The notes under the pieces are model-generated. The model saw nothing but the letters and a program-made list of their open reading frames with translations, was not told the DNA's origin and did not search any database. 25,024 nucleotides of DNA from Nocardioides sp. (lineage in GTDB: Bacteria > Actinomycetota > Actinomycetes > Propionibacteriales > Nocardioidaceae). The stretch's first letter is position 1. Each line of letters starts with the position of its first letter. The stretch is from assembly GCA_021166815.1 (NCBI GenBank), contig JAJPEO010000075.1:1-25024 (forward strand). The letters are read 5' to 3'. Below are positions 16,860 through 24,426 of this stretch, piece by piece. Position numbers and translations under genes: made by a program.

Positions 16860-17771
16860 TCACACTTTGAGGTATTTGCGGGTGAGCACGAGTGTCGGGA
16901 GCAGCGTGAGCAGTGGGCCGAGGATCGCCACCGCGCCCACGGCGACCCAGAACTCGTCCATCCCGATCCACGGGATGAACTTCAGCTTGTTCTCCGAGAG
17001 CTGGTCCACGCCGAAGTACATGAACCCGGCGAGGGCCACCGCGGAGAGCAGCACGCCGACGACCGCGGTCACCAGGGCCTCCAGGAGGAACGGCAACGCG
17101 ATGTAGAGGGTCGAGGCGCCCACCAGGCGCATGATCCCGATCTCCTTGCGCCGCGCGAAGGCCGCCAGGCGGATCGTGTTGGCCACCAGGAGCAGGGCGG
17201 CCACGACCAGGAAGGAGGCCGTACCGATGGCGACCCACTTCATCATGTTGATCGACCCGAGGATCGGCGCGATCTGGTCGCGCATGTCGCGCACCTTCGA
17301 GACACCGTCGAGGCCCTGCACCGCGCTGGTGATGCCCTCGTACTTCTCCGGGTCCTTCAACGTGATCCAGATCGTCTCGGGCATGTCCTCGGCCGTCAGC
17401 GCCGGGTTCTCGCCGGAGAACAGCTCCTCGCCGTAGAGCTCGCGGGCCTTCGCGAGCGCGTCCTCGCTCGACTCGAAGCGGTAGTCGGCGACCTCGGGGC
17501 TGTCCTTGACGACCTGCTCGATCTCGGCCTTCTGTGCCGCGCTCACCGCGTTGGGGCACACGGGGTTGCTGTCGTTGACCCGGCACAGGTAGACGGTGAT
17601 CTGGAGCTGGTTGCCCCAGTGCTCGGCCGCCTTGCTCGCCTGCTGGTTGAAGAGCAGGCCCAGCCCGACCAGCGTCAGGGAGACGAAGAGGGTGAGGATC
17701 ACGGCCAGGTGCATCGTCAGGTTGCGACGCAGGCCCTGGCCGAGCTCGGTGGACACATAACGCAGCTGCAT
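16860..17771 (-). CDS. ftsX: Cell division membrane protein FtsX
   Basis: The 303-aa protein has the FtsX layout: a cytoplasmic N-terminus MQLRYVSTELGQGLRRN, TM1 at about 20-41, a large extracytoplasmic loop (about 45-170) with cysteines 63 and 72, and then three more membrane segments at about 178-200, 225-250 and 275-297. ARRKEIGIMRLVGAS is the typical FtsX cytoplasmic loop. With FtsE it forms an ABC-type complex that does not transport but signals to peptidoglycan hydrolases at the septum; the secreted M23 protein encoded next is the natural partner. ATG 17771 lies 35 bases after ftsE. Confidence 0.95.
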   Translation of the reverse strand: MQLRYVSTELGQGLRRNLTMHLAVILTLFVSLTLVGLGLLFNQQASKAAEHWGNQLQITVYLCRVNDSNPVCPNAVSAAQKAEIEQVVKDSPEVADYRFESSEDALAKARELYGEELFSGENPALTAEDMPETIWITLKDPEKYEGITSAVQGLDGVSKVRDMRDQIAPILGSINMMKWVAIGTASFLVVAALLLVANTIRLAAFARRKEIGIMRLVGASTLYIALPFLLEALVTAVVGVLLSAVALAGFMYFGVDQLSENKLKFIPWIGMDEFWVAVGAVAILGPLLTLLPTLVLTRKYLKV

Positions 17772-17806
17772 GGGGAGTTCGACTCTCGTTGGGGTGAGGG
17801 GTCGGA

Positions 17807-18496
17807 TCAGTTCTGGTGGCCGTAGACGCCTTGCGCCTGGTCGCGGATGACGTGACCGTGCTCGAGCTCGATGACCCGCTTGCGCATCTGGTCGACGATG
17901 CCGGCGTCGTGGGTGGCCATCACGACGGTCGTGCCGGTGCGGTTGATGCGGTCGAGGAGCTTCATGATGCCGACCGACGTGGTCGGGTCGAGGTTGCCGG
18001 TGGGCTCGTCGGCGATGAGGATCATCGGCCGGTTGACGAAGGCCCGCGCCACGGCGACGCGCTGCTGCTCGCCACCGGAGAGCTCGTCGGGCATCCGGTC
18101 CCCCTTGCCGGAGAGGCCGACCAGCTCGAGGGTCTCGGGGACGACCTCGTTGATCTCCTTGCGCGACTTGCCGATCACCTGCAGCGCGAAGGCGACGTTC
18201 TCGCTGACGGTCTTGTTGGGCAGCAGGCGGAAGTCCTGGAAGACCGTGCCGATGTCGCGACGCAGCCGCGGCACCTTCCAGCTCGCGAGCCGGTTGATCT
18301 CCTTGCCGGCGACGTAGACACGGCCCGAGGTGGGGCGGTACTCCCGCAGCACCAGGCGCAGGAAGGTGGACTTGCCCGACCCCGACGAGCCGACGAGGAA
18401 GACGAACTCCCCCTTCTCCACGTCGACGCTCACGTCCTCGAGCGCGGGGGTGGGGTGGCCGGGATAGGTCTTGGTGACCTTCTCGAAGCGAATCAC
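17807..18496 (-). CDS. ftsE: Cell division ATP-binding protein FtsE
   Basis: The 229-aa ABC ATPase has Walker [10 protein letters not shown] (36-44), Q-loop FQDFRLLP (86-93), signature LSGGEQQR (139-146), Walker [12 protein letters not shown] (160-170) and a switch histidine in MATHD. It powers the FtsEX complex at the division site. GTG 18496 is the start; TAACCT lies exactly six bases upstream, indicating leaderless transcription. The order ftsE-ftsX-M23-smpB is conserved in actinobacteria. Confidence 0.96.
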   Translation of the reverse strand: MIRFEKVTKTYPGHPTPALEDVSVDVEKGEFVFLVGSSGSGKSTFLRLVLREYRPTSGRVYVAGKEINRLASWKVPRLRRDIGTVFQDFRLLPNKTVSENVAFALQVIGKSRKEINEVVPETLELVGLSGKGDRMPDELSGGEQQRVAVARAFVNRPMILIADEPTGNLDPTTSVGIMKLLDRINRTGTTVVMATHDAGIVDQMRKRVIELEHGHVIRDQAQGVYGHQN

Positions 18497-18502
18497 GCGT
18501 CG

Positions 18503-18508
18503 AGGTTA
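18503..18508 (-). promoter_or_regulatory. -10 box of ftsE (leaderless)
   Basis: TAACCT on the minus strand, then six bases, then the GTG of ftsE at 18496. The divergent lipoprotein gene has an equally placed box at 18555-18560, so the 70-bp gap carries two back-to-back promoters. Confidence 0.55.
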
Positions 18509-18554
18509 CGTGAGGCCCCCACCCGATCCTGCAGGCACGCCCGGCACCCGCGGC

Positions 18555-18560
18555 TAGGCT
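18555..18560 (+). promoter_or_regulatory. -10 box of the DUF3558-like gene (leaderless)
   Basis: TAGGCT ends six bases before the GTG at 18567, the same box and spacing as at the TetR gene. No ribosome site is present between them. Confidence 0.55.
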
Positions 18561-18566
18561 GGCGCG

Positions 18567-19169
18567 GTGGCCGACCCCCGTACGGCGCTCCCCCGCCGAC
18601 TCGCGTCGTCCGGCGCTGCGCTCCTCCTCGGCCTCCTCGCGACGACCGCCTGCTCCGCCGAGGAGGCCCCGCCGGCACCGTCGGAGCCCACGGTGACCTC
18701 GCTCTCGGACCTCGACACCGGCCCGCTCCTGCCCGCCCGCCGCGACCCGTGTGCCGACGTCCCGGCCTCCGTGCTGGACGACCTCGGCGCCGGCGAGGAC
18801 GACGTCGAGCGCTGGCAGCCGGGCCAGGCGCTGCCCGACAGCGCGCAGGTGGCCGACGAGTTCGGCTGCAAGGTCTCGGGCGACGTCACGGCCACCGCGT
18901 GGGTCTTCGCTCCCCCGGTGTCGGCCCGGGAGGCACAGGGGCTGCTCGAGGAGACCCCCCGGCCGAGGTGCCGCCCCGCGCCGGGTCCGGTGTTCGGGTC
19001 ACCGGGGGCGGCGTACGCCTGCGACCTCGAGGGCGGGACACAGGTCCACGGCGTACGCGGACTGTTGGCGGACGCCTGGGTCACCTGCGAGGTGGCTGGC
19101 GGGGACGCGGCCACCGCGGACCGCTGGTGCGCCGCGGTGCTGGAGTCGCTCTCCGCGACCCAGGACTGA
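18567..19169 (+). CDS. DUF3558-like lipoprotein
   Basis: The 200-aa product has a lipoprotein signal: MADPRTALPRRLASSGAALL then LGLLATTAC with Cys29 as the lipid site. After an Ala/Pro linker comes a segment with LPARRDPCADVPASVLDDLG, then FGCKVSG, RCRPAPGPVF, AYACDLEGG, WVTCEVAGG and DRWCAAVLESL. Several cysteines may pair as disulfides outside the membrane. The DPC...LG segment and the overall size resemble DUF3558 lipoproteins of actinobacteria, whose function is unknown. The assignment to that family is moderate. Start GTG 18567 is supported by the TAGGCT box. It is divergent from ftsE and convergent with prfB. Confidence 0.78.
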   Translation: MADPRTALPRRLASSGAALLLGLLATTACSAEEAPPAPSEPTVTSLSDLDTGPLLPARRDPCADVPASVLDDLGAGEDDVERWQPGQALPDSAQVADEFGCKVSGDVTATAWVFAPPVSAREAQGLLEETPRPRCRPAPGPVFGSPGAAYACDLEGGTQVHGVRGLLADAWVTCEVAGGDAATADRWCAAVLESLSATQD

Positions 19170-19181
19170 CCTCTTGGTCAG
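19166..19181. terminator. Hairpin between convergent lipoprotein and prfB genes
   Basis: CTGACC (19166-19171) and GGTCAG (19176-19181) form a 6-bp stem with a 4-base loop. Each arm contains the stop codon of one of the two convergent genes, so it is probably a shared terminator. Confidence 0.45.
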
Positions 19182-20293
19182 GCCTCGGCCTTGTCGAGCG
19201 ACCGGCGCCAGCGGATGCCGGCCTCCATGAAGTCGTCGAGGTCGCCGTCGAACACCTCGCTGGGGTTGCCGGACTCGTGGCCGGTGCGCAGGTCCTTGAC
19301 GATCTGGTACGGGTTGAGGACGTAGTTGCGCATCTGGTCGCCCCAGCTCGCGGCGACGTCGCCCTTGAGGTCCTTCTTGAGGGCGGCCTCCTCGGCCTTC
19401 TTCTGCGCCAGGAGCTTGGCCTTGAGGACGACCATCGCCGAGGCCTTGTTCTGCAGCTGCGACTTCTCGTTCTGGCAGGAGACCACGATGCCGGTGGGGA
19501 TGTGGGTCAGGCGCACGGCCGAGTCGGTGGTGTTGACCGACTGGCCGCCGGGGCCGCCGGAGCGGAAGACGTCGGTGCGGATGTCGTTCTCGTCGACCTC
19601 GATCTCGTCGGTCTGCTCCAGGACGGGCACGACCTCGACCGCGGCGAAGGACGTCTGGCGGCGACCCTGGTTGTCGAAGGGGCTGATGCGCACGAGCCGG
19701 TGGGTGCCGGCCTCGACCGAGAGGGTGCCGTAGGCGTAGGGCGCGTGGATCGCGAACTCGGCCGACTTGATGCCGGCCTCCTCGGCGTAGGAGACGTCGT
19801 ACACCTCGACGGGGTACTTGTGCTGCTCGGCCCAGCGCGTGTACATGCGCATGAGCATCTCGGCGAAGTCCGCCGCGTCGACGCCGCCGGCGCCGGAGCG
19901 GATCGTCACGATCGCCTCGCGCTCGTCGTACTCACCCGCCAGCAGCGTGCGGATCTCGAGGGACTCGATGGCCTTGGAGATCCGGCCCAGCTCGGCCTCG
20001 GCCTCGGCCATCGACTCCGCGTCAGCCTCCTCCTGGCCGAGCTCGACGAGCACCTCGAGGTCGTCGATGCGCGACTCGAGGCCGGTGTAGCGGTCGAGCT
20101 CGCCGTTGAGCGCGGACAGGCGACCGGTCACGCGCTGGGCGTTCTCCTGGTCGTCCCACAGGTCAGGGGCGGCGACCTGCTCACCGAGGTCGGCGATCTC
20201 ACTGCGCATCCGGTCCAGGTCGAGGACCTGACCGATCGTCCTCATGGTCGCCCGGAGCTGCTTGATCTCTGCGTCGAAGTCGGTGGCTGCCAC
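19178..20293 (-). CDS. prfB: Peptide chain release factor 2
   Basis: The 371-aa class I release factor reads UGA and UAA and triggers peptide release. From the GTG at 20293, the SPF stop-recognition motif is at 204-206 ([19 protein letters not shown]) and the catalytic GGQ at 249-251 ([20 protein letters not shown]). The N-terminal helical domain begins [16 protein letters not shown]. There is no in-frame UGA, so the programmed frameshift of E. coli prfB is absent, as is usual for actinobacteria. A TTG at 20302 is an alternative start, but GTG 20293 fits the family and has TAGTCT eight bases upstream. It heads the prfB-ftsEX block. Confidence 0.96.
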   Translation of the reverse strand: MAATDFDAEIKQLRATMRTIGQVLDLDRMRSEIADLGEQVAAPDLWDDQENAQRVTGRLSALNGELDRYTGLESRIDDLEVLVELGQEEADAESMAEAEAELGRISKAIESLEIRTLLAGEYDEREAIVTIRSGAGGVDAADFAEMLMRMYTRWAEQHKYPVEVYDVSYAEEAGIKSAEFAIHAPYAYGTLSVEAGTHRLVRISPFDNQGRRQTSFAAVEVVPVLEQTDEIEVDENDIRTDVFRSGGPGGQSVNTTDSAVRLTHIPTGIVVSCQNEKSQLQNKASAMVVLKAKLLAQKKAEEAALKKDLKGDVAASWGDQMRNYVLNPYQIVKDLRTGHESGNPSEVFDGDLDDFMEAGIRWRRSLDKAEA

Positions 20294-20301
20294 GAGGAGC
20301 A

Positions 20302-20307
20302 AGACTA
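20302..20307 (-). promoter_or_regulatory. -10 box of prfB
   Basis: TAGTCT on the minus strand is eight bases from the GTG at 20293, like the DUF3039 promoter. No ribosome site lies between, so transcription probably begins at or just before the start codon. Confidence 0.4.
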
Positions 20308-20442
20308 TGCCCTCGACGCTCGGGGCAGCGGATCGGCGCTCACGGCAGGACTGCGCAGAGCACCAGGGGGACTACGCTCCCCCGCACGAGCGGCACCGGA
20401 TCGTGGCGCGGCTCGACCACCGGGCGAGAGCCCACGGCGTCC

Positions 20443-20449
20443 GAGGAGG
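20443..20449 (+). promoter_or_regulatory. Ribosome binding site deciding the DUF6328-like start
   Basis: GAGGAGG lies six bases before ATG 20456, an ideal spacing. That ATG opens a frame that ends after 12 codons, while the conserved protein continues in the neighbouring frame. The site is the best evidence that translation begins at 20456. Confidence 0.6.
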
Positions 20450-20455
20450 TCGAAG

Positions 20456-20988
20456 ATGAGCAAGACAGGGCGCGAGCAGGCGGTGGGACGCTGAGCGGCC
20501 TCCCGACCGGAAGCCCCCAGGGCGACTCCGGCAACACCCAGGAGGACGACGAGTCCGCACGGCTCACCCGCAACTACAACGAGCTGCTCCAGGAGCTGCG
20601 GGTCACCCAGACCGGCGTGCAGATCCTCACCGGCTTCCTGCTGACCGTGCCGTTCACCCAGCGCTTCGTCGACCTCAGCCAGTTCCAGAAGAACGTCTAC
20701 CTCGCGGTGCTCTGCGGCGCGGTGTTCGCCACCGGGCTGATCATCGCGCCGGTGGCCTTCCACCGCACCCTGTTCCGGCGGGGCGAGAAGGAGTGGCTGG
20801 TCCACGCGGCGAACTGGTCTGCCCGTGGCGGCCTCGCGGCGCTGGCACTGACGATGGCCGGTGTGGTGTTCCTGGTCTTCGACGTGGTGATCGGCGGGAC
20901 GGCGAGCGTCGTGTCGGGGTCCGTGGCAATGGTGTTCTTCACGGTGCTGTGGGCGGTGTTCCCGCTGCTGCGGCGGTCGTCGGACTGA
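20456..20988 (+). CDS. DUF6328-like membrane protein, apparent frameshift near 5' end
   Basis: The conserved part reads RLTRNYNELLQELRVTQTGV then QILTGFLLTVPF, FVDLSQFQKNVYLAVL, APVAFHRTLFRRGEKEWLV and two or three further membrane segments; four TM helices are likely in all. This fits the small DUF6328 membrane family of actinobacteria, of unknown function. The frame has no ATG, GTG or TTG before GTG 20617, which would cut off the conserved ELLQELRV segment. The only well-placed start, ATG 20456 with GAGGAGG, gives MSKTGREQAVGR and then TGA at 20492-20494. A single missing base near 20485-20494 would join it to LSGLPTGSPQGDSGN and the family domain. Alternatives are an internal start at CTG 20491, which overlaps the TGA, or the short form from 20617. 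Confidence 0.65.
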
Positions 20989-21071
20989 CCACGCCTCGAC
21001 GACGTGGCGTTGGTGTCCGGACGCGTCAGCGTCATTGCTGGCCCCCGTGGTTTCGGCGACTGCCACCCACC

Positions 21072-21515
21072 TCACAAGTTGCCCCCGACCCGGACCGCGG
21101 CGGTGCTGCTCGCGCCCACCAGCGGGGCCGGTGGGGCTCCGGGGATGGTCAGGGGCAGGTCCATCGGCGCGCGCAGCGTCACGGTCACGCTCTGGTCGGC
21201 GCTGTTGACCCGCACGTCGGCGCGGATCCCGGGGTAGCGCTCGTGGGCGCCGGTGGTGGTCAGGTAGTCGTGGACGGCGGAGCGTACGGATGACGCCTCC
21301 TGGTCCAGCCGCACGCCGAGCCCGTCGGCGCCGTAGACGCCGGTGGAGCCGAGGTCGGCGCCCTGGAGGGCCGCTCCGTCGGCGAGGTTGTCCAGGCCCT
21401 GGCGCTGGAGGTACGCCGCCGAGGCGTTGATGACGACCACGACCACCATCACGAGCACGCTGGCGAACCCGATGATCAACAGCGTCACCTGGCCCTGCTC
21501 CTCGCGACGGATCAC
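21072..21515 (-). CDS. TadG-like pilus assembly protein
   Basis: The 147-aa protein starts VIRREEQGQVTLLIIGFASV and continues through one hydrophobic helix (about 9-30), followed by INASAAYLQRQGLDNLADGAAL and an outside domain rich in beta-type residues. The segment after the helix is typical of TadG/Rv3654c-type proteins, in which the N-terminal helix anchors a pilus-associated domain. The frame is open to 21917, but GTG 21515 overlaps the TGA of the TadE gene as GTGA. It is the last gene of the Tad operon in this direction. Confidence 0.8.
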   Translation of the reverse strand: MIRREEQGQVTLLIIGFASVLVMVVVVVINASAAYLQRQGLDNLADGAALQGADLGSTGVYGADGLGVRLDQEASSVRSAVHDYLTTTGAHERYPGIRADVRVNSADQSVTVTLRAPMDLPLTIPGAPPAPLVGASSTAAVRVGGNL

Positions 21516-21964
21516 CGGTCCTCCCCCGCCGTGGTCTCGACGTACTGGCCGATGGGCACCGTGTGGGTCGAGTCGACTGCGAAGGTCGCCAGGCCCTGCC
21601 CCAGGATCCGCGGCGAGGCCGGCAGGTCGACGCTGGACTCGACGCTGACGGTGATGACCGAGGTCCCGGAGTGGCAGCTCGGGGCCGTGGTGCACCGGAT
21701 GCGGACAGTCCCGACCTGGCCGTCGGCGCCCTGGTCCGCGAGGACCTGTCGCACCACCGCGCGGGCCCGCTCGTCGCCCGTCGCGTCGTCCGGGGCCAGC
21801 GCGTAGGCCCGGGCGGCCGCACGAGCGGCTGCACTCGCGGCGAACGCACCGCGTTGGACCTCGAAGACCGACACGACGATCCAGATCAGCGGCACCAGCA
21901 GGATCACCGCGAGCCACGTGAACTCCACCAGCGCGCTGCCGCGCTCGTCACGTCGGCGGGTCAT
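21512..21964 (-). CDS. TadE-like pseudopilin (second copy)
   Basis: The 150-aa protein begins MTRRRDERGSALVEFTWLAV. RG-SALVEF is the class III prepilin signal: cleavage after Gly with Glu at +5, followed by a hydrophobic helix (about 12-36). RGAFAASAAARAAARAYAL follows, which is the TadE family region, and two cysteines in RCTTAPSCHSG may pair. TadE proteins are pseudopilins processed by a prepilin peptidase and needed for Flp pilus assembly. ATG 21964 overlaps the upstream TGA as ATGA. Confidence 0.85.
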   Translation of the reverse strand: MTRRRDERGSALVEFTWLAVILLVPLIWIVVSVFEVQRGAFAASAAARAAARAYALAPDDATGDERARAVVRQVLADQGADGQVGTVRIRCTTAPSCHSGTSVITVSVESSVDLPASPRILGQGLATFAVDSTHTVPIGQYVETTAGEDR

Positions 21965-22362
21965 GGCGACGGCTCCGCGACGGCGTGGCCGCTCACCCGT
22001 ACCCGGATGGCCGGCCCGCCCAGCCCCAGGACGGGTACGTCGGCCTCGATGACGGCCTCGAACCCGGAGGCGCCGCCAACCAGCGCGGGCGTGATCACCA
22101 CGTCGCCGGCGAGGTCCGCGGCGAGCGCGCCGGCGATCTGCTCGCGCGCCTTCTGCTCCCCCATCTGCGGGGACGAGCCCGACACCGCCGCCCACCGTGC
22201 GCCCTCCGCGGCGGCGGAGGCGAGCGTGTTGCGCACGTGCAGCACGAGGGCGACCTGGAGGATCCCGATCACCAGCGGGAGCAGGAGGAACAGCACCAGC
22301 ACGAAGTCGACCACGGCCGAACCCCGCTCGCGATCGTGCCCACGAGCCGGGCGACCCATCAC
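21961..22362 (-). CDS. TadE-like pseudopilin (first copy)
   Basis: This 133-aa TadE-like protein starts MMGRPARGHDRERGSAVVDF, with cleavage expected after RG and Asp in place of the usual Glu at +5. One membrane helix spans about 16-40. VRNTLASAAAEGARWAAVSGSS is the TadE region. The two TadE-like genes differ clearly in sequence and may be the TadE/TadF-type pair. The start is GTG 22362, overlapping the upstream TGA, or ATG 22359, one codon later. Confidence 0.85.
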   Translation of the reverse strand: MMGRPARGHDRERGSAVVDFVLVLFLLLPLVIGILQVALVLHVRNTLASAAAEGARWAAVSGSSPQMGEQKAREQIAGALAADLAGDVVITPALVGGASGFEAVIEADVPVLGLGGPAIRVRVSGHAVAEPSP

Positions 22363-22577
22363 TGCCGGACGCTGTCGAACGCGTTGCGCAACAGGTCCTT
22401 CAGCTCGTCCTCGACGACCGTCATGAGGGCAGCGACGACCATCGCCGTCATGACGGTGACCATGACCCAGCCCGGCACGTCACCGCGCTCGTCGCGCTCC
22501 CGTCCGACGACGTCCCGGACCGAGCCGAGGGCGAGCAGGGACTGCAGGAGCAGCCATCCCGAGACTGACTGACGCAT
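22359..22577 (-). CDS. Flp-like small pilin candidate
   Basis: The 72-aa protein has a cytoplasmic-looking N-terminus and then DERGDVPGWVMVTVMTAMVV, a single membrane helix, and a short amphipathic end VEDELKDLLRNAFDSVRQ. Position in the operon, just after TadC and before TadE, and size match the Flp/pilin-type gene of actinobacterial Tad loci. The RG-DVPGW part resembles a prepilin site, but lacks Glu at +5, so processing is uncertain. ATG 22577 has GAAGGA eight bases upstream, after a 62-bp gap holding a short tandem repeat. Confidence 0.7.
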   Translation of the reverse strand: MRQSVSGWLLLQSLLALGSVRDVVGRERDERGDVPGWVMVTVMTAMVVAALMTVVEDELKDLLRNAFDSVRQ

Positions 22578-22591
22578 GGAGGTGTCCTTCC

Positions 22592-22629
22592 GTGGTGGGC
22601 ATGTCGTGGTGGGGCATGTCGTGGTGTGG
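22592..22629. repeat. Short tandem repeat, unit of 14-15 bp
   Basis: GTGGTGGGCATGTC (22592-22605), GTGGTGGGGCATGTC (22606-22620) and a partial third copy GTGGTGTGG lie in the gap between tadC and the Flp-like gene. It is the only sizeable gap in the Tad operon. Copy number may vary between strains. Confidence 0.6.
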
Positions 22630-22639
22630 CGGGTCGAGA

Positions 22640-23578
22640 TCAGGGCGCCACGAGCCGGAGGCCGATGACGCCGGGGAAGAAGGCGAAGACGATGGTCACG
22701 GGAAGGACGAGGAACACCACCGGCGTCATCATCGCCACCTCCTTGCGCGCCGCGGACTCGATGAGCCGGCGCCGGCCGGCCTCACGCACGTCGGCGGCCT
22801 GGGCGTGGAGGACGTCGGCCAGCGGGGTACCTCGCTCGATCGCGACAGCGATGCCGGTGGCGAACCGGGCGACCAGCGGTAGTCCGGTGGACGCCGCGAG
22901 GGACTCGAAGGCCTGGCCGACCGGTTGTCCCGTACGGATGTCCGCCAGCACCCTCGCCAGGTCCTGGGACAGGGCGCCGTGGCTGCGCTGCACCACCCGG
23001 TCGAGTGCGGCGACCGGGCTCTCCCCCGCCGCGACCGCCAGGGCGAGCAGCTCGGCGATCGTCGGGAACTCCGTGAGGATCTCCTCCTCGCGGCGCCGCA
23101 CCTGGGCGGAGAGCCGGTTGTCGCGCGCCAGCACGCCGAACACGAAGCCGAGGACGCAGGCGAGCAACGACGACACCGGGGCCACCGAGCCACCCAGCGC
23201 TCGCACGAGCTGGACCGAGGCGACGGCCCCGAACGCCGCCAGGCCCCAGAGGACCTGCTCGGTGCGGAACTCCTGGACGGTCCGGTCGCTGCCCGCGCGG
23301 GCCAGTCGGCGGCGTACGGAGGAGGCGCCGCCGAGCACCCGCTCGACCATGTCTGCTGCCGACCGCAACGCCGGGCCGAAGATCCCGGCGGCAGCGCTCG
23401 CGGGTGAGGACGACCCGACGTCGGGGACGAGGGCGCCCCGGACGGGGAGGTCGCGCACATAGGGGAGCACGCGCATCGCGAGGCTGGGCCGCCGGATGCT
23501 GTGCAGCCGCAGCCCGACCAGGAACAACCCCGCCCCTGCACACGCGCCCAGCAGTGCGCCCCAGGACTGCCCGCTCAC
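22640..23578 (-). CDS. tadC: TadC, type II secretion system F-domain protein
   Basis: The 312-aa inner-membrane protein has an early helix (GALLGACAGAGLFLVGL), two further helices near the middle (about 115-155), a T2SF cytoplasmic domain with FPTIAELLALAVAAGESPVA, then LADIRTGQPVGQAFESLA and RGTPLADVLHAQAADVREAG, and a C-terminal helix TPVVFLVLPVTIVFAFFP. With TadB it forms the platform on which the TadA ATPase works. GTG 23578 overlaps the TGA of tadB as GTGA; the longer frame to 23779 is not used. Confidence 0.9.
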   Translation of the reverse strand: MSGQSWGALLGACAGAGLFLVGLRLHSIRRPSLAMRVLPYVRDLPVRGALVPDVGSSSPASAAAGIFGPALRSAADMVERVLGGASSVRRRLARAGSDRTVQEFRTEQVLWGLAAFGAVASVQLVRALGGSVAPVSSLLACVLGFVFGVLARDNRLSAQVRRREEEILTEFPTIAELLALAVAAGESPVAALDRVVQRSHGALSQDLARVLADIRTGQPVGQAFESLAASTGLPLVARFATGIAVAIERGTPLADVLHAQAADVREAGRRRLIESAARKEVAMMTPVVFLVLPVTIVFAFFPGVIGLRLVAP

Positions 23579-24426
23579 GCGAGGATCCGCTTCTCGACGG
23601 GCAGCCGCCCGATGCGCATCATCAACCGGTAGGCGCCGGCACAGCTCAGGGCGCCGACGCTCAGGACGAGGATCCCGCCACCGGACTGGTAGCGCTGGAT
23701 CACCGTGGTCTGGAACGACATCAGCAGCAGCACCACCCAGGGAGCGGCGACGGCCAGACGAGCCCCGTTGACGGTCCACGCCTGGCGCGACTCCAGCTCC
23801 GAGCGCGTCCGGGCGTCCTCACGGAGGAACCCGGACAGGTTGCGCAGCAGCCGCCCGAGGTCGCCGCCGCCCACCTCACGGGCCACCCGCAGGCCCTCGA
23901 CGACGCGGTCGCCGACGGGGTCGGCCAATCGCTCCTTGAGCAGGTCGAGCGACTCCCCGAACCGGCCCGTCACCTGGTAGTCGAGGGCGAACCGGGTGAA
24001 GGACGCCCGCAGCGCCTCGGGGCCGTGCACCCCCAGCGCGGAGAGGGCATCAGGCAGCGACAGCCCCGCGCGCACCGCGCTGGCCAGGTTGTCCACCGCG
24101 TCGGGCCACACCTCTGCGAACTCGCGTTGTCGCCGGGTGGCGCGACCCCGCAGTATCGCCACGGGTAGGTAGGCCGCCATGAGGGCGAAGGCCATCGACA
24201 CCGGCAGCGTGCGCGAGACCGCCTGCACCACGGTGAGCGCGGCCAGCGCGAGGACGAGGCAGAGGACGAGCAGGCCCGCCGGAGTGACACCACTGACTCC
24301 CGAGCGTGTGATCAGTCGGGCCACGGGCGCGCCACGCGGCGTGGTGCGCGGCGCCCGCGGCATGGCGAAGGCCGACCACACCAGCATGAGACCCAGCCCC
24401 GAGCCGAGGCCGACGAGCGCCCCCAT
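23575..24426 (-). CDS. tadB: TadB, type II secretion system F-domain protein
   Basis: The 283-aa protein begins MGALVGLGSGLGLMLVWSAF, has two early membrane segments after that (about 48-90), the T2SF domain at about 100-225 with WPDAVDNLASAVRAGLSLPD, LKERLADPVGDRVVEGLRVA and GGGDLGRLLRNLSGFLREDA, and C-terminal helices. It pairs with TadC in the pilus platform. ATG 24426 shares its A with the TGA of tadA, an arrangement that supports coupling. The frame is open to 24822 but that overlaps tadA. Confidence 0.9.
   Translation of the reverse strand: MGALVGLGSGLGLMLVWSAFAMPRAPRTTPRGAPVARLITRSGVSGVTPAGLLVLCLVLALAALTVVQAVSRTLPVSMAFALMAAYLPVAILRGRATRRQREFAEVWPDAVDNLASAVRAGLSLPDALSALGVHGPEALRASFTRFALDYQVTGRFGESLDLLKERLADPVGDRVVEGLRVAREVGGGDLGRLLRNLSGFLREDARTRSELESRQAWTVNGARLAVAAPWVVLLLMSFQTTVIQRYQSGGGILVLSVGALSCAGAYRLMMRIGRLPVEKRILA

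Noticed and set aside
20291..20302. TTG at 20302 as prfB start
   Set aside because: It adds only MLL to the family N-terminus and would fall within the TAGTCT box; GTG 20293 fits both family and promoter.
17816..20494. Long plus-strand frame covering ftsE, the lipoprotein and prfB
   Set aside because: It is antisense or out of frame to three genes with clear motifs. Only its last 12 codons, from ATG 20456, have a ribosome site, and these were treated with the DUF6328-like gene.
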